Made by a program: the position numbers and the translations under genes. A stretch of DNA of 6,200 nucleotides from NCBI GenBank assembly GCA_031555955.1, contig JAVBTY010000069.1:1-6200 (forward strand), read 5' to 3'. Shown piece by piece: positions 5,324 to 6,200 of the stretch. The DNA comes from Azoarcus sp031555955. GTDB taxonomy: Bacteria > Pseudomonadota > Gammaproteobacteria > Burkholderiales > Rhodocyclaceae. Every line of letters starts with the position of its first letter. Within the stretch, counting starts at the first letter, position 1. The notes below the pieces were generated by a model, which was not told the origin of the DNA, searched no databases, and worked only from the letters and a program-made list of their open reading frames with translations.

Positions 5324-6200
5324 AGTACGCCTGGATTGAGCGCAACAGCCGCCATTGGCCCGTGTCGCTGGCCTGCAAGGTGCTGCGGGTCAGCCCCAGC
5401 GGGTATCACGAACGCAATCGCCGGCAAAAGGCTCGTGGTGCTGGTGCGCGCAGGCGCATCAGCAACGATGCCCTGCTCGTACACATCCGTGCCGTGCACG
5501 CCGAAACCAAGGGCGAATACGGCTGGCCGCGAGTGTGGAAGGCGTTGCTGGCACGTGGCATCCGCGTGGGTAAGGAGCGTGTGCGCCGGCTCATGCAACT
5601 GCACAGCATCAAGGCTCGGGCCAGGCGCAAGTACAAGGCCACCACCGACAGCAATCACAGCCTGCCGGTGGCCGGGAATCTGTTACAGCGCGACTTCAAG
5701 CCCGCCGCACCCGATCGTGCGTGGAGCAGCGACATCACCTGCATCGCCACCGATGAAGGCTGGCTGTACCTGGCTGTGGTGATCGATCTGTTTAGCCGCC
5801 AGGTCGTGGGCTGGTCGATGAAGGCGCACATGAGGGGCGAGCTCGTGCTCGATGCACTGCGCATGGCGTGGTTTCGCCGGCATCCTGAGCCGGAACTGAT
5901 CTTCCACAGCGACCGTGGCAGCCAGTACTGCAGTCACGCGTTCCAGAACGCACTGAAGGGCTACGGCATGCTCAGTTCGATGAGCCGCAAGGGCAACTGC
6001 CGGGACAACGCCGTCACAGAAAGCCTGTGGGGTTCGCTGAAGGTCGCTCGGCTGCATGGCCGGCGTTTCGAGACACGGCGAGATGCGATGGACGAAGTCA
6101 TTGACTGGCTGAGCTTCTACAACCATCGGCGGCTGCACTCGACGCTGGGCTATGTCAGTCCCATGCAGTTCGAGAGGGCATGGCTTGCTGCCCAGGAAAA
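5320..6200 (+). CDS. IS3-family transposase OrfB (3' end outside window)
   Basis: This is the catalytic DDE part of the IS3 transposase. The frame starts at GTG 5320, with GAAGG (5308-5312) 7 bases upstream, and stays open to the window edge (293 full codons). An N-terminal HTH_21-like region contains VSPSGYHERNRR and GEYGWPRVWKALLARGI. The integrase core carries Asp138 (WSSDITCIATDEGWLY), Asp198 (FHSDRGSQYCS) and Glu234 (NAVTESLWGSLK), giving 35 residues between the last two, the IS3 signature. The end, FYNHRRLHSTLGYVSPMQFE, shows that only a few residues are missing. The active protein is usually an OrfA-OrfB fusion made by -1 frameshifting; the orfB frame is open upstream of the GTG through the A run, as this needs. 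No lesions are visible. Confidence 0.93.
   Translation, partial: MKYAWIERNSRHWPVSLACKVLRVSPSGYHERNRRQKARGAGARRRISNDALLVHIRAVHAETKGEYGWPRVWKALLARGIRVGKERVRRLMQLHSIKARARRKYKATTDSNHSLPVAGNLLQRDFKPAAPDRAWSSDITCIATDEGWLYLAVVIDLFSRQVVGWSMKAHMRGELVLDALRMAWFRRHPEPELIFHSDRGSQYCSHAFQNALKGYGMLSSMSRKGNCRDNAVTESLWGSLKVARLHGRRFETRRDAMDEVIDWLSFYNHRRLHSTLGYVSPMQFERAWLAAQE

Larger units (their letters stand above)
4966..6200 (+). mobile_element. IS3-family insertion sequence (right end beyond window)
   Basis: The two-gene layout (small orfA, larger overlapping orfB in the -1 frame) and the D-D-35-E transposase define the IS3 family. The left end is not proven because the right inverted repeat lies outside the window. 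TGAGCTTGCCCC from 4966 resembles IS3-family tips, which begin with TG; TGCCCCTGACA from 4972 is a second candidate. Both place the element on or just after the guaA stop codon. The coding frames show no lesion, so the copy may be active and recently inserted. Transcription is in the same direction as guaA. Confidence 0.85.

Noticed and set aside
1..6200. CRISPR array, tRNA or rRNA gene, toxin-antitoxin or novel defence system
   Set aside because: No regularly spaced repeats, RNA gene signatures or accessory gene cluster were seen. Everything identifiable is guaBA, one DUF4124 gene and insertion sequences.

Overview
The window holds an ordinary purine-nucleotide locus, guaB followed by guaA, with insertion-sequence DNA on both sides. 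Base composition is GC-rich throughout. The guaB-guaA order and the divergent DUF4124 envelope-type gene next to guaB suggest a beta- or gammaproteobacterium; this is an inference from family and gene-order knowledge, and the species cannot be named from the sequence.

Layout. Bases 1-192 are the DNA-binding N-terminal part of an IS481-type transposase, cut off on both sides. Bases 253-1145 are a second, different IS481-family element, with recognisable but imperfect 27-bp terminal inverted repeats and a possible TTAA-centred target duplication. Its transposase gene is dead: it has a nonsense codon, a changed first catalytic Asp, and an internal deletion with a frame change. About 150 bases of flank follow, with a 36-codon open frame of unknown identity. 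Next comes a minus-strand gene for a small secreted DUF4124 protein (1296-1790). A 79-base divergent promoter region separates it from guaB (1870-3330, IMP dehydrogenase), and guaA (3397-4968, GMP synthase) follows on the same strand. A complete IS3-family element begins at or within a few bases of the guaA stop codon and runs off the right edge (orfA 5030-5323, orfB 5320 to beyond 6200).

How the genes work together. GuaB converts IMP to XMP and GuaA aminates XMP to GMP, so the two genes are the complete GMP branch of purine synthesis. Both products look intact, with all expected catalytic residues. guaB has a strong sigma70-type promoter. A clean intrinsic terminator lies between guaB and guaA, and guaA has no obvious Shine-Dalgarno sequence, so the ratio of the two products may be set at that junction.

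No undescribed defence, phage or CRISPR system is visible. The points most worth a second look are the IS3 insertion at the guaA stop codon, a hairpin that could hide the IS3 orfA ribosome binding site from transcripts reading through from guaA, the guaB-guaA terminator, and an open frame that is restored across the IS481 remnant when that element is removed in silico.
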